A DNA stretch of 64,000 bases, from contig NC_065920.1 of NCBI RefSeq assembly GCF_024586455.1, positions 49,373,824 through 49,437,823 on the forward strand, in the 5' to 3' direction. This DNA is from Bactrocera neohumeralis (lineage: Eukaryota; Arthropoda; Insecta; Diptera; Tephritidae). The notes below the pieces were generated by a model. That model did not search any database. It saw only the letters and a program-made list of their open reading frames with translations, and was not told where the DNA came from. How positions within the stretch are numbered: the stretch's first letter is position 1; each line of letters begins with the position of its first letter. Shown piece after piece: positions 33,212-45,382 of this stretch. Made by a program: the position numbers and the translations under genes.

Positions 33212-33500
33212 TCAATCTGATGAGTCGACGGTGCGATTTTTCGAGAGAAAGGTTTTGGAAAATTTATGGTCCTTTGCGTATTGGCAACGGCGAATATCGC
33301 AGTCGATGGAACAATGAACTATACGAGTTATACGACAACATTGACATAGTTCAAAAAATTAAGAAACATGTCATCCCAATGGATGATAATACTCCAGCTC
33401 TGAGAATATTCGACGCAGTACCTGACGGGGGAAGCAGAGGAAGAGGAACACCTCCACTCCGTTTGAAAGATCAGGTGGAGAAGCAATTGAACTGTGGATC
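33212..33500 (+). pseudogene. RTE C-terminal fragment
   Basis: SDESTVRFFERKVLEKIYGP-type text (one frame change), then LRIGNGEYRSRWNNELYELY, DNIDIVQ, MDDNTPALRIFDAVPDGGSR and RLKDQVEKQ: the conserved end of the main RTE subfamily. It stops before the 3' UTR. A separate insertion from the relic at 32.1 kb. Confidence 0.85.
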
Positions 33501-35189
33501 CATTTGGACCTTGGATCAAATTAAAAATTCGACTTTTTCAACAATATTTTTTTTTTCTCAGTCCAATATACGTTTTGAAAATATATTGCAATTTTACAGT
33601 TTTCATATTGATTGATCCATATTTTGCGAAAGTAAAACACTGTGTATACATAACCCCACTTTTTACGATTTATATATATTTTTTTCCATCTGCTCCTGAA
33701 GTTAACATTTTAAATCCATTTTCCATTTGCAATGTAGTAACAGCTGTTGTTGCATAAGAAAAAGTACATCTAAGAAATAAGTAAAAGCAAACGCATAAGA
33801 CTTCAAAGCGGACAGCATGAAATTTTTACGGTTAGAAGAGCACGTTTGTAATCAACTAAAATCAGTCAACGCCTGCTACATATTTCCTGTCTGGGCAGAT
33901 AAATAGACACAGCGCAAGGAATAGAAAAAATACAAAATACAACAATAACAACAACTCACTGCTGACAAATAAACCTAGGCGAACGGCATTAAATCTCAAT
34001 AAACAAATTACAAAAATTGATCGCCATAGATTGATGCTGAGAATACGAAAGCAGTTATTGAACTGCACAACGGTATGTTTAGTGGAAAAACCCAGAGTGC
34101 AATGCAGTAAGAGCACGCATTGTGATGGCAGACAGCAGGAGTACGTATGTATGTGTATATATTGATGGAATCAGCTAGGTAAAAATCTTCTCGCATATAC
34201 TGCTCTATTGGCGTATATGTATGTATGTGTAAAGTATCTACGAATCGACAGCCGAAACGTTCTATGAATAATAAACATTTTGCCGGCCAGAACGCATTGG
34301 AAAGTGGAAATACAACAAAAAAATGCTGATTTGGAGGTACAAAGAAGTGAGAGAAAGCAAAAAGTTAGCAGCTGGATATGTAGGCAAGTGCAGCAAAGTA
34401 AGTAAGAAATATGGCCACAAATACATGGAAATGGAAATTTGACCTAAAATGTGAGCAGGCAACATTGGAAATCGACCAAATACAGCCTACGCATAGCAGG
34501 TTGAGGCGCGACAGCGGATTAGTGGACCTAATGCCGTAAAATAAATGTGAAAATTGAAATGTAAGAAAATTAAGTACATGAACGTATTCAGGTTAGTAGG
34601 CATATTTGGCGGAAAATAACAAAAAAATGTAAGAATAAAAAAAAATCGAGAAAAAACAGCATGAAGAAAGCATTTTTGAGCTTCGTGAATTTGGAACGCG
34701 TCTAAAAGCATTTGCCGCCGAAAGTGGACACTGAAATTTATAGGAAGAGGCAGTGATTGAATGCGACCAGGAAGATATTTTCCTAGCAAAAGTGGAGTGC
34801 GGCCGTTTGTTTACATATGTACATATATGTATGTACATGTGCTCACCCATTTAATGTATAAGTATTGTGTGAGCCACTAGCTTTTAGTTGGCCTACAAAG
34901 TGAAACAAAAATAGGCAAATAGTGGCAAATGGAAAAATAACTGTGTGCATGCGGTACCTATAGACACTGTGCGACTTATATACATACATACATACACATA
35001 TATATATATATGCTAGGGTGAGCCAAAAATTAACCTATCGAACTTAATGAACTTATATTTATAGAAAATACTTACGAACGTTTGAATTGAAATCAAGAAA
35101 ACACGTTAACTTTGGCTGCAAAACGCAATAATACTATTCATAGAACACTATTTAGGACTCCACCGCTACAGCAACAACAACAACTAATC
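33501..35189. other. intronic DNA, no gene recognised
   Basis: Mostly non-repetitive, with CAAC/AACA-rich text near 33940-33960 and TATG/TACA microsatellites at about 34142-34165, 34219-34228 and 34980-35012. Several minus frames of 60-100 codons (33862-34850) show no domains. Confidence 0.4.
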
Positions 35190-35545
35190 ATAGCAGCATC
35201 TCTTATACCATAAAAGGGTTTGTAAAAGATCTTAATCTAAATTTTGATCGCTTAGTTTGTATGGCAGCTATATGTTACAACGATCCGATCTGAACAACTT
35301 GTTCGAAAATTATAGCACTGCTTTGGAAAATCATCTCTGCCGAATTTCGTGAAGATATTTTGTAAACTAAAAAAGATTTCCATGCAAAGACTTGTTTTTG
35401 ATCGATCAGTTTGTATGAAAGCTATATGCTATAGAAGTCCAATATCGACGATTCTAAAAAAATCGGAAGCTTAAAGGAAAAGCAAATACATGTACAAAAT
35501 TTCAGATCGATATCTCAAAGTCTGAAGCTTTAGTTCGAGTATAAA
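35190..35545 (+). repeat. 154-bp-phased dispersed repeat, two units
   Basis: Anchors AGTTTGTATGGCAGCTATAT at 35254 and AGTTTGTATGAAAGCTATAT at 35408, exactly 154 bp apart. It ends AAAATTTCAGATCGATATCT then CAAAGTCTGAAGC, directly against the LINE at 35548. Confidence 0.8.
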
Positions 35546-35547
35546 AA

Positions 35548-36265
35548 GCGGGATTTGACCAAATTTGGCACGATGTAGTTGGTGCGGGAATATACTGTCC
35601 AGAGTTAGGCATACGGCAGCCGTTTAAGTTGCCTGACCATAGCAGTATATTTAAAGCTGAGGTCTTTGCTACTGCGAAAGCCGCAGAGCGGGTCTCTAAT
35701 GCACTCGCAGGAAATTCCAGAGTCAACATCTAAGTAGATAGACAAGCAGCCAAGCAGCAATCAAGGCAATAATCTCCTATCGCATATCGGCCAGAAGTAT
35801 GCCAGGCCACAATGGCATCGAAGACAATGAAATAGTGAACGAGATTGCTAAGAATGGTGTACGGCTAACACCCGATAAGATGATCAACGCTGAGAAACCC
35901 ATGCATTGTCTATACGACGATCTGAACGGACGTATGGTAAGGAAAATCAAAACCCGATGGAACGAGCTACACGCTCACGGGATGGGGCTGATAGATCGAG
36001 AAGTCTGCAGGATGTGTCTAGAGCAGGGCATCAGGGAAATATTGAAGCATTGGCAAGACTATGCTGTAAGCATCTGGGGTCCCCACGGCATGATAAACTA
36101 CCGATAGTGAGACCAGAGAGTTAAAATTGTTAAAATTCGCTTCAAGTGCAGGCATCATAAAGGATGACTACTCCTCATGGACCTAGCAACTGAACTCCAT
36201 CTAGTATCTCAAAGGACCGTAGCTTATTAACTTACCAGATTAACCTATCCTAACATTAATACTCT
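35548..36265 (+). pseudogene. LINE RNase H domain and C-terminus
   Basis: GAGIYCPELGIRQPFKLPDH then SSIFKAEVFATAKAAERVS is the RNase H core with the conserved Glu. NSRVNI.VDRQAA matches the .VDSQAA block (Asp/Ser). A frameshifted patch precedes MPGHNGIEDNEIVNEIAKNG (family VPGH.GI.GNE.ADELA), then a linker and the cysteine-containing GLIDREVCRMCLEQGIREIL. About 150 bp of 3' UTR follows to TTAACCTATCCTAAC. RNase H is found in I, LOA and related LINE clades; the exact clade is not decided. 5'-truncated and broken by frameshifts. Confidence 0.8.
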
Positions 36266-36295
36266 GCAAGAAATCGTGATGCAAAAATTTTTTTC

Positions 36296-37046
36296 TTAAA
36301 GGGGTATTCTGGTCTAGAAATTTAAAAAAATCGTTTTTTTTATGTTTTCAAAGTTTAACTATTCAAGAATATGTGTACAAGAGGATTTTTCAAAATTCAA
36401 ATTATTTTCGGAGATATAGGCATTTTTCTGACCCGGCATCCAAACTGGTTCGGCCGGAACTAATCGAACAAAAGACTTTACGCGAAACTTTAAATGCGTT
36501 TTTCTCAAAACTGACTTTTTCGGAACGATACCCACAGTTTCTCAGGTTCTACTGGACCGATTTACTTGAAATTTTTATAGAGTCTTCTTTATAGGCTTGT
36601 CTATGGTTGCAACTAGAACCATCCCCAAATTTTTATTTTTATTATTTTTAAAAAATTCGAAATAGTCAGAAAAAGTGATCCAAAAAAACTTTTTTTTTTT
36701 CAAGCAGTCGCCATTTTGTGAAAAAAAAATTTTCCCACTTTTCCGTAGTTCCGGCCATTGCGACATTATTCTAGATTAATAATCTTTTTTTTTTGTTTTG
36801 ATTTCAGATAACTAGGAGTGTTGACATCATGGTTATGGTCACGTGGAAATTTTTAGAGACCCACTTCGTCAATTCATAATTTTTGAAATTTTTTACTTTT
36901 TTTAGTTTTTAATTTTTTTCTGTACTCTTCTAAAATTAACAAATAACTAATAAAAAAGTGGATACTAAAAATATTAATTGCCTTTGTTTTACGACACTTT
37001 AAAAACTACCTGAAATTCATGCTTCTAGACCAGAATACCCCCTTAA
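36296..37046. mobile_element. MITE with 19-bp terminal inverted repeats and TTAA target duplication
   Basis: The left end is TTAA then (A)GGGGTATTCTGGTCTAGAA. The right end is its inverse TTCTAGACCAGAATACCCC(C) followed by TTAA (37043-37046). A TTAA duplication with G-run inverted ends fits a piggyBac-like non-autonomous element. The interior (743 bp) carries no transposase; short frames there (36373-36594, 36575-36766) are fortuitous. The ends are nearly intact, so it is among the younger insertions here. Confidence 0.85.
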
Positions 37047-38059
37047 ATTTTTATCCTAAAAGTCATGTCGTTTGCATTGAAAACAGATTTTTTCGTGTTG
37101 TTTAATTGGAAAACTTTGAGTGCTCACCGACATCGTATACAAATTCAGCAAAGAATCCTGCTTGGCTTGCTCTGTATACAGGGTTATTTTAACTTATAAA
37201 TTCGTTAGTTTACCTTTAGGTCCACTCTAATAAATACCTACAAATACGTGCATACGAGTATATCTAGGCATAACTCCATTCTTCGCAGAAATCCCCGCCA
37301 CCTCCCTTTCTTTGTAGCAAACTCCCTCCTTTTAGCAGTAAATAGTACGCAGACAAAACCTTTCAATTATTCTGCGCACTAACGGTTCATTAGGCCAAAC
37401 AGCCTCGACGTCAGTTGGACATGCGTCGTGACAGCCACGTGCTAATCAATATGAATTGTTTGTGCGTTGTGATTTTCTACTTTCAATGCATTTGCAGGGA
37501 TGCTGTGTCGGTTGTTCGCTTTCCTGTCGCTTTGCTGTCTCTTTTTGTTTGTTCTCATTATTTCTTTTCCTGTTTATGTAGTATCTAAGTTGTGATTCTT
37601 TATTAGCCGTCTTTTGAAAGCCTGTAGGTTGGTATAATTAGTGTAGGGACACAAGTTTTTCTAGTCTTTTAGAATTACTATTGATTCAACAAAGGTTTTT
37701 GTGGTGTGAATATGCAACTAGTTTTGTTATACCGGGTGGTTCGGAGCAAAATGTCCATCAACATGTTAATTTTTTAATAGGTTTTTTATTGCTTCCGTGT
37801 AATAATGTCAAAAATTTGCATAAAAATGTTGAAAAGTGTGTCTAAACCATTTGGAAATTATTAGACCTAGACTATCTACTAATTATAGTATATGAAACTA
37901 TCTAAGTTTTTTCTAGTGTTTTTCAGCAGAAAGTTCTAGTACTAATTCGAAAACTTGATCTTGCTTTGGCAAGGGAAATCGCGTAGTGTGATATAAAACC
38001 GCTTGGATCCGTTGCTGAGTTGTTGGGTTATGTCTGGACGGCTACAACGGAGGTTAACA
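37047..38059. other. intronic DNA, no feature recognised
   Basis: Non-repetitive. It includes ACCGGGTGGTTCGGAGCAAA at about 37731-37750, which looks like transposon text but cannot be assigned. Confidence 0.4.
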
Positions 38060-38520
38060 TGAATGAAAGTGTGTATGATAGCTGAGGTGGAGTATCTCCA
38101 AATATCATGTAAATCAAATTCTGAATCAAGTATTGAACATGAGAAAGCTTTCCACGTGCTACGTTTGCATACTCCAGATAATAATTACAATTGTGAGACC
38201 ATTTCAAAACAGTGTACCACACCTAGTAATGTCTTTCCGAAAGGTTTTCTACAATGCTTCGTGACCGTCGACACAATATGGAGGCACTAATACACAGACA
38301 TCCAGAAATAACCGAAAAAATGGACAATACTCTGCGAAACTGCCCCATGGAAGGCAAATATGCTGGTCGCCGTTGTTTGTGATTTAAAAGATGTCATACA
38401 TCGAATACCTGTAGAAGACTCACAGTGTTTTATTAGGTCAAATTATTGTAAAGGCTCTAAGTTAAGTTGCGGAAAAACCGAGACCATTTGGCGAAGAAAA
38501 TAATTGAATAAGCGTTTTTT
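38060..38520 (+). pseudogene. mariner transposase relic, third lineage
   Basis: AEVEYLQISCKSN.. is followed by HVLRLHTPDNNYNCETISKQ (family RWVPR.L..EQ...S..), FPKGFLQCFVTVDTIWRH (family FL.RFVTVDETWIHH, first catalytic Asp kept), YTDIQK.PKKWT (family YTPE..QSKQWT) and KANMLVAVVCDLKDVIHRI (family KVMATVFWDA.GII.ID). The FVTVDETW type differs from both other mariner lineages in the window. It carries frameshifts and stops. Confidence 0.75.
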
Positions 38521-40362
38521 GTAAAAGGTACTCAGCGGGGAGTTCGCTTGATAAGATTGTCATCAAGTATGCTAAACAAGTTAAAGAAGTCATATATACT
38601 ATCGCTTGGTCAATTTTCGTAAGTCAAAAGGAGAAATTTAAGGCTATATATACTTACATAAATGATCGGCGGGTTATGTCTGAAGGTGTGGGCTCCCAGG
38701 AGTTTCAGTTTTTTCTCACAAACGAGGGGCAATCAAGAAAGAAGCGTTGAAATGTTTATATCTTGTCTTCATCAAACAGCCGCTTCAACTGACAACCGCT
38801 AAGATTCTCAATCTTATCGCGTAAACATTGACCAGTAAAAAGCACTACAAGTAGGTTCGTGATTTTGGAAAAAAGTAGTTAACACTATAGAAATAGACTT
38901 CATGGTTTCTTTAGGTTTCAATAATTTGACTATTTTTAGATAAAAGAAGATCGGACTAAGGTATCAAACAGTTTTAAACTTTAACATAAAAAAAAGTGAA
39001 ACAATCACAAGTTTGAGAAAGTGGAAAAAGTTATTGAAGCGGAATCTCATGCTTTCAATTAGAAGATGTATTAAAAAGCAATACTTATTTATTCTAAAAA
39101 AATTTTTCGTATAGTTGTTTTAGTGTAGTTGAAGACTGAGGTCAGGGTCTAAATTGATTCGAATTTCATTTTCGTTTCAAAATGAATATAACGGTATAAT
39201 TTTCAGCTTAAAACAGGTTCACTTATATGGTTAGTGTTATATTACTACTTTATAATTATACCAGAATGACTATTGGGTAGTAATTGGGTAGTTGAATAAA
39301 AAAATTGAAACGGTTTCAAGTTTAAAACCGGATAAAGAGCGTAAATTTAGTTCAATACTTGTATTATTTCTTAAGGATATTTTTTTGCTACAACAAGAAT
39401 ACTTTCTTAGTCAAAAAGTTACTATAATCAGTGTAACCAACAGTAATGATAGCTAAGAGGATTTATTAACTATTAAAGAAGTGATGAGGGGCGTTAAAAA
39501 GAGAGTAGATAGCGCCATAAAGAGCTGCCTGATAATCTGATTATTGCTAACACATCGCTTAAGTGAGTGAAGCACGAATTCACGTCGTTTTTTCCTAGAT
39601 TTTCCTAGTGAATGTTTGGCTATTTTATGCAGTTCTTTGAAGTAAGGCAACTATGGAAAAAAAATTCTGCAAACTTAAGCCTAGAAGTGAACTCAAATTA
39701 GCAAAGAAAAGTTTAATATAAGAAAACTACATAAAAGGGCCTAAATTTATTAGAATTCTACAGATAATCAAGTGGACTCAAAATAAGCACTTTTCAGTAA
39801 CACCAAAATGCCTAAAATTCGCAGAAAAATGTTCAATACCGCAAGACTCACCCTGAATTACGTAGAAGAAAAGCGCAATCGTCTGTTGCAAACCAGATTA
39901 GCGAAGTTACATTGAAAGATTAATGTAGTAAAGACAAATTACAACGAAATGAGCAAGAATGAATGAATGAAACTCAATTTTCTGCTCAAATGACAGACGT
40001 CACCTGACAATCGCATCAGAAAACTAAATGTCCACGCATTTAACGAAAGCGAAACAAACGCGAGTGGCGAAAGTAAATGAGTAAAGGAAGTGGTTAATCA
40101 ATGCATAATAAGTGGCAAATCATAAATAATAGACAACGTTGGGCAAAGAGAGGAGTTTCGATGGCGAGGTTGAATTGAAATTGAGTCTAATAGCTCACGG
40201 CTGAGTTAAAGCCAAATTAATGGGAAATTATACGCAACGTAATTGCAAATAGAAACGATGGTATAAGGCGGATTGGTACGGATGCTTATATATATACAGT
40301 TAATAACTAGTTACAGACTTTATGCATATATACAATATATATAAATGTATGTATACATATAT
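38521..40362. other. intronic DNA, no gene recognised
   Basis: Medium to AT-rich sequence. A 65-codon minus frame at 39453-39650 has no match. 39.9-40.3 kb is single-copy-looking, and a TATA-rich microsatellite lies at 40290-40362. Confidence 0.45.
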
Positions 40363-40364
40363 TA

Positions 40365-41032
40365 GGGTCTCGCATATTTGCCAAGTTGATTTCTTTTTTG
40401 TCATACGCAGCCTGCAGTTTTGAAAGTTTTTTCCTTAAAAATAATAGAAAGTAAACAAGCTTTTTATATTAAATTTAGACTGTGCTAAATCATTTCGTTT
40501 TCCATTTATTTAAGAACGGATTTGACATTTTACCAAAAATTCTTTATCTCCAAAACAAGAAAAGCTGCAACATTGAAAGTAAAATATTCTAATACAAAAT
40601 TTTTCGCTTTAAAAAAAAGATCTGAATAATTTTTTTCATAAAGACATTGCTTTAGAAGTTATACGCGGTTAAAATTAGGCATCAAATGTATTCACATAGC
40701 GCACCATGTCGTATGAGCAACTACATGAAATCACTTGTATGAAGACTCAGTACACTTAATCTATAACTTTAACTGCTTATAACTTTTAAAGGAAGAGTTT
40801 TATAGAAAAAACTATTAAAACCTTTTTTGTAGAGCGAAAAATTTTGATTAAGAATATTCTGCTCAAAAGTTGTAGAACTATTTGCTTATTGCAAAATATC
40901 ACATCTCATGTCATATATAAGTGAAAATTGATTTAAGCACGCTTAAAATTGAAAATAACATAAAGAGCTTGTTAACGTTAAATAATAATTTTTAGAGAAA
41001 AAAGTAAAACAACTTGGCAATAATAAACACCC
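40365..41032. mobile_element. putative MITE with TA target duplication
   Basis: The left end TA|GGGTCTCGCATATTTGCC continuing AAGTTGATTT is mirrored by AAACAACTTGGCAATAATAA then ACACCC|TA at the right (inner part AACTTGGCAA matches TTGCCAAGTT exactly). Span 668 bp. No transposase frame inside. TA flanks suggest Tc1/mariner-type mobilisation. Confidence 0.65.
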
Positions 41033-41034
41033 TA

Positions 41035-41741
41035 GTGCATATTTAAGTATATATTATATGTACGCAGTCCTTTTGAGCGCCTCGCTTTGCTTCTTTTCAT
41101 GCAGAATTAAATCAATGCGCGGCTGCAAATTAACGGTAATAGTCCATTGAAAGGAAACGAAGTGAATTAAACCGCGAAATGAAGGAATGATTGCGTAAGC
41201 GCGTCGTTATGCGTGCCTCTACTGTAAACAGCGTTCACACAATTGTTTGCGTAAGGTGTAAGAAGGCCGTCGTAATTAAGCCGAGACGCATTGAATGATT
41301 GATTGAATGATTTTGTGCACCAATTAGTGTACGCACACAACCCTACAAATGTGCTCTATTAATATGCCATTGTTGAATTGACATAAAATGGCCACATTTA
41401 AATGAACAGTTACATATATTCGTGTGGGTGTGTGGCTTGTGTATTTATGCAGTCAACTGTGTGTAGTGTAATCCACTAGCCGCACTGCTTGATATTTATT
41501 GACCAACTTCTGGTCAGTTTGACCACTTTGTTGTAAGGTGTAACTGTTAATTTGTTGAAATTAGCATAAGATATGGGTATGCTTGAAAATATGTTGGTAT
41601 TTCTACAGATATATGTGGTTTAAATAAGCGGCATTGTAACCGCCGTAAATTAATTGACAGGTGCAAGACAAAGCTTACTACTGAGGTATACACATATGTG
41701 CATATACCATCTTGTGAGTATTAGGGTGTGTAAAAAAAAAA
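41035..41741. other. intronic DNA, no feature recognised
   Basis: Single-copy-looking intron of mixed complexity; no frame or repeat I can support. Confidence 0.45.
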
Positions 41742-41800
41742 TACCAAAACAAGAAACAATGTCGAGTTCGGTTGCACCGATGCTATAATAACCTTCACAA
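41742..41800. repeat. dispersed repeat terminus (GTTCGGTTGCACCGA family)
   Basis: AAAACAAGAAACAATGTCGA followed by GTTCGGTTGCACCGATGCTA and TAATAACCTTCACA has the inverted GGTTGCACC-like end and (C)TATAATA text typical of fly dispersed repeats. It parallels the left end of the element at 44098 (GTTCGGGTGTCACCGAAC). Only the end is present. Confidence 0.5.
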
Positions 41801-41879
41801 ATAACTCAATTTATTCGCACAGCCATCCTTTCTAAACATAATGTAGAAGATTTTTCCAATTAAATCGCCATTGGTGCAG

Positions 41880-42262
41880 GCGTACACAGACCAGATGAAC
41901 AGCTCATTAAGCCACAGCCCCATTTGACGCATCTGGAGATCGGGGTACAACGGTGTAGCTGGGAGCGAATTAGCTGACAAGCCTGTGCGGCCTACAGCTG
42001 TTCTAGAATGTTGATACCGCAATGCGCCCCTCTACAATTGAGGAGCTGATACGCATGGAGAAAAAAGTGGATACGGTGAGGTATTGGTTAATAGTGAGAT
42101 TATACTCTCCCATCATAAACCTCCACAGAGACAAATTCCGACTACTCGTGGCTTTTTACACAGTTAATTGCAGGCTCAAGAAATATCTTTTCAACATTGG
42201 TGTAACCTTTTGCATAAACTGATAGTTTTGCGACTCGGGAGCACCTGCTCCTTGATTGCGCT
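41880..42262 (+). pseudogene. LINE RNase H remnant and C-terminal tail
   Basis: WRSGYNGVAGSELADK is the degraded RNase H block (family VPGHNGVAGNELADE). Then RDKFRLLVAFYTVNCRLKKY, LFNIGVTFC and, in another frame, FCDSGAPAP match the C-terminus shared with 22.3, 62.4 and 63.1 kb. Frames are broken. Confidence 0.7.
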
Positions 42263-43299
42263 GTAATCTACTTATGCAAGAATTATACTTTGGCAACTAT
42301 ATATCCAAATAGGGAGTGTATGGACTCAATGGCGCCCAAGAAATCATCAGAGTGCTGGAACGAATCGACATGTTTCCAACAATAGTCACTAAGAGTTGAG
42401 ACATAAATATAGTATATATTTTTGAAGCTGCTTCTACTGGTGAAAATTAAGCGTATACACTTCGAATACATATAAATCTATTACATAGATAGATGTATTT
42501 ACGAAATATAGTACGTATTCACTATTTACTTTCTATGTAAACATTCACATACCTGCTATAGTACATATATTATTTTGTTGCCTAATTAATATGCTCAACA
42601 AGAGTGTGCTTGGACTTGTTTGCCTGGTTGTTTGCTTTGGCTATTGGCAACTCAGGTGTATTTATTTGATTAATTTCTCCTATAAGATTTGCTTAGTTAG
42701 GGTATCTGTAGTATTTGCATTGAATATTTTGTCTGAACCCATCACAACATATTGCAGAAGAAGAGAATCGCAAAATGGGTTTGTTTTTCAAATTTGTTCA
42801 AGAGCGTAAAGGAATTTAAAACAGATATTGATTTATGGATTGCAGCTCCAAGATATGGTAAGGAATTAATTAGTTTCACAGTGGAACTTAAAGCGATAAA
42901 AAGGATCAAATTTAAATCTGACTTGTTTTTGTGACAATTTATAAACAGATATCAATACATATTGTATATATGTATGTAGCATTATATAGTACAATATAAA
43001 AAACCTGTGTATATGTGTACATATGCACATCGCTAATATACGATATATACATACATAAGTACACATAGTGGTCGGTCGGAGACCATATATATATCGGTAA
43101 AACCTGTTTTCTTAATTTCGTGTGAATATTGATCTCCATATGTCAAGTAGTGTATGCGTGGCAGTTATTTGTTTACGATGCGAAATGCTTGTCCGATGCT
43201 TTTTACAATGTAACAACAGTTCAACAATGAGTTTTCTTGAAATTTTGTTCTGAAAATGTTACAGAAGTCTTATGTTTCAATTCCATACATTGTGGTTAA
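42263..43299. other. intronic DNA, no feature recognised
   Basis: AT-rich, with TA/TACA microsatellites at about 42955-43060. Short frames on both strands have no match. Confidence 0.45.
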
Positions 43300-43575
43300 T
43301 GTTTAGGGTATGAAAGATGTCAGTGTTAGACACGTAGCAAATGATCTGAACCTTTTGCAAAAACGACGTCGAGTAAAAGTCACTTGACAATGCTGAGAAC
43401 CCTGCATTCATCATACGCATCATTTCTGTTGACGAGACTTGTGTTTATGAGTGTAATGTAAGGACTGTCAATCTAGCGAATGTCGTTCCAAAAGTGAGCC
43501 TAAATCGAAAAAAACACGTCAAAGGTGGCCCGAAATCAAACTGATGCTGATCGTTTTCCATGAATTTTTTTCACA
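43300..43575 (+). pseudogene. mariner transposase relic
   Basis: DVSVRHVANDLNLLQKRRRV.V is the block before the first catalytic Asp (family VPKDLNLLQKRRRVEVA). It is followed by PAFIIRIISVDETCVYECNV (family FIKRIITGDETWVYEYDV) and in frame-shifted form PKSKKTRQ and EIKLMLIVF (family KIKVMLIVF). The Asp-Glu pair of DETW is present but the lineage is truncated at both ends. Confidence 0.8.
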
Positions 43576-44097
43576 GGGTAGAAAGATTGATAAGAAATAC
43601 TTCTTGACCGTTTTGAACAGAATATTCATTGATTTTTGTATGAAAAATATTATGTTTTCAATTTAATATATTTTTCGTTTTGGTCAAAAATTTAATTTAG
43701 AGAAAGAAAGATACGCTCATAGAAATGCTTAGAGGCTATAGTATATAAATTGTGTACATATATATATGAAAATATATGTATATATACCGCAAGTTAATAT
43801 GTATAACTATAGTCGTGAGTAAAATTCGCTTAGATGAAAGTTTTCTGTGGCAGTTCAACAACAAATTCATTTAGCAAACGTTCATGTATCAGCAAATATA
43901 TGGTAAGCATATATACATACTTATTTATGTATTGAATTGCCATGTAAGAAATTATATACGTTCATAGCTATCACTGAATTCGTGTAAGTGTGCAAACTGC
44001 TCTGTTTTTTGAAGGAAAATTTATAATACAAAAAAAAATTAAAGCTATGGAAATCACTGCTGAAATAATCTTTAATCCGAACAGCAAGTTTTTATTA
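43576..44097. other. intronic DNA, no feature recognised
   Basis: AT-rich with TA-type microsatellite text at 43750-43800. Possibly still mariner-derived for the first 100 bp. Confidence 0.45.
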
Positions 44098-45164
44098 ACA
44101 AGTAAGGAAGGGCTAAGTTCGGGTGTCACCGAACATTTTATACTCTCGCATGATAAAGTGATAATAATTTACATATTTTTTTATTTTGCTGTAAAATTAA
44201 TTAGATTAGATCAATTTGTGAACTTTGAGCATTGAATTGTATTTTCATTTCCTAATGTATATATTATACAGAGAAGGCATCAGATGGAATTCAAAATAGC
44301 GTTATATTGGAAGAAGGCGTGGTTGTGAACCGATTTCACCCATATTTCGTACATGTCATCAGGGTGTTAAAAAAATATTATATACCGAATTTCATTGAAA
44401 TCGGTCTAGTAGTTCCTGAGATATGGGTTTTGGTCCATAAGTGGGCGGCGCCACGCCCATTTTCAATTTTTAAAAAAAGCCTGGGTGCAACTTCCTTCTG
44501 CCATTTTTTCCGTAAAATTTGGTGTTTCTGACGTTTTTTAATAATCGGTTAACGCACTTTTAGTGATTTTCAACATAACCTTTGTATGGGAGGTGGGCGT
44601 GGTTATTATCCGATTTCTTCTATTTTTGAACTGTATATGGAAATGCCTGAAGAAAACGACTCTGTAGAGTGTGGTTGACATAGCTATAGTAGTTTCCGAG
44701 ATATGTACAAAAAACTTAGAAGGGGGCGGGGCCACGCCCACTTTTCCAAAAAAATTGCGTCCAAATATGTCCCTCCTTAATGCGATCCTTTGTGCCAAAT
44801 TTCACTTTAATATCTTTATTTATGGCTTAGTTATGACACTTTATAGGTTTTCGGTTTCCGCCATTTTGTGGGCGTGGCAGTTGGCCGATTTTGCCCATCT
44901 TCGAACTTAACCTTCTTATGGAGCCAAGGAATACGTGTACCAAGTTTCATCATGATATCTCAATTTTTACTCAAGTTACAGCTTGCACGGACTGACGGAC
45001 GGACGGACAGACAGACGTCCGGATTTCAACTCTACTTGTCACCCTGATCACTTTGGTATATATAACCCTATATCTGACTCTTTTAGTTTTAGGACTTACA
45101 AACAACCGTTATGTGAACAAAACTATAATACTCTCTTTAGCAACTTTGTTGCGAGAGTATAAAA
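44098..45164 (+). mobile_element. unclassified 1.07-kb dispersed repeat with inverted subtermini
   Basis: It begins AACAAGTAAGGAAGGGCTAA, GTTCGGGTGTCACCGAACAT, and has TTTTATACTCTCGCA at 44136-44150 mirrored by TGCGAGAGTATAAAA at 45150-45164 (15 bp, perfect). The interior has CCACGCCCA motifs on both sides of a G-rich segment and a GACGGACGGACGGACAGACA tract near 44992. Frames inside (44307-44910) are not convincing genes. The left palindrome GTTCGG-GTGTCA-CCGAAC could fold. I recognise it as a widespread fly repeat but cannot name the superfamily. Confidence 0.75.
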
Positions 45165-45382
45165 ATATATAACGAGTATAAAAAATTTATATTCGATTTT
45201 TGAGAAGCTCCTAATACTCTTAAAACTCTTAGTAAAATCAATCTTATTGTATTTTCAAAGACTTTCTAAGTTAAAGTGAAACCTTAAGATTAATATTTCA
45301 TTCACGAGTGCTACGTGCTTGAAGTGGAAAGTAGAAAAAATTGCCTAAATTTTGGCGCGTTTAAATAAAATAATTCTCTTAC

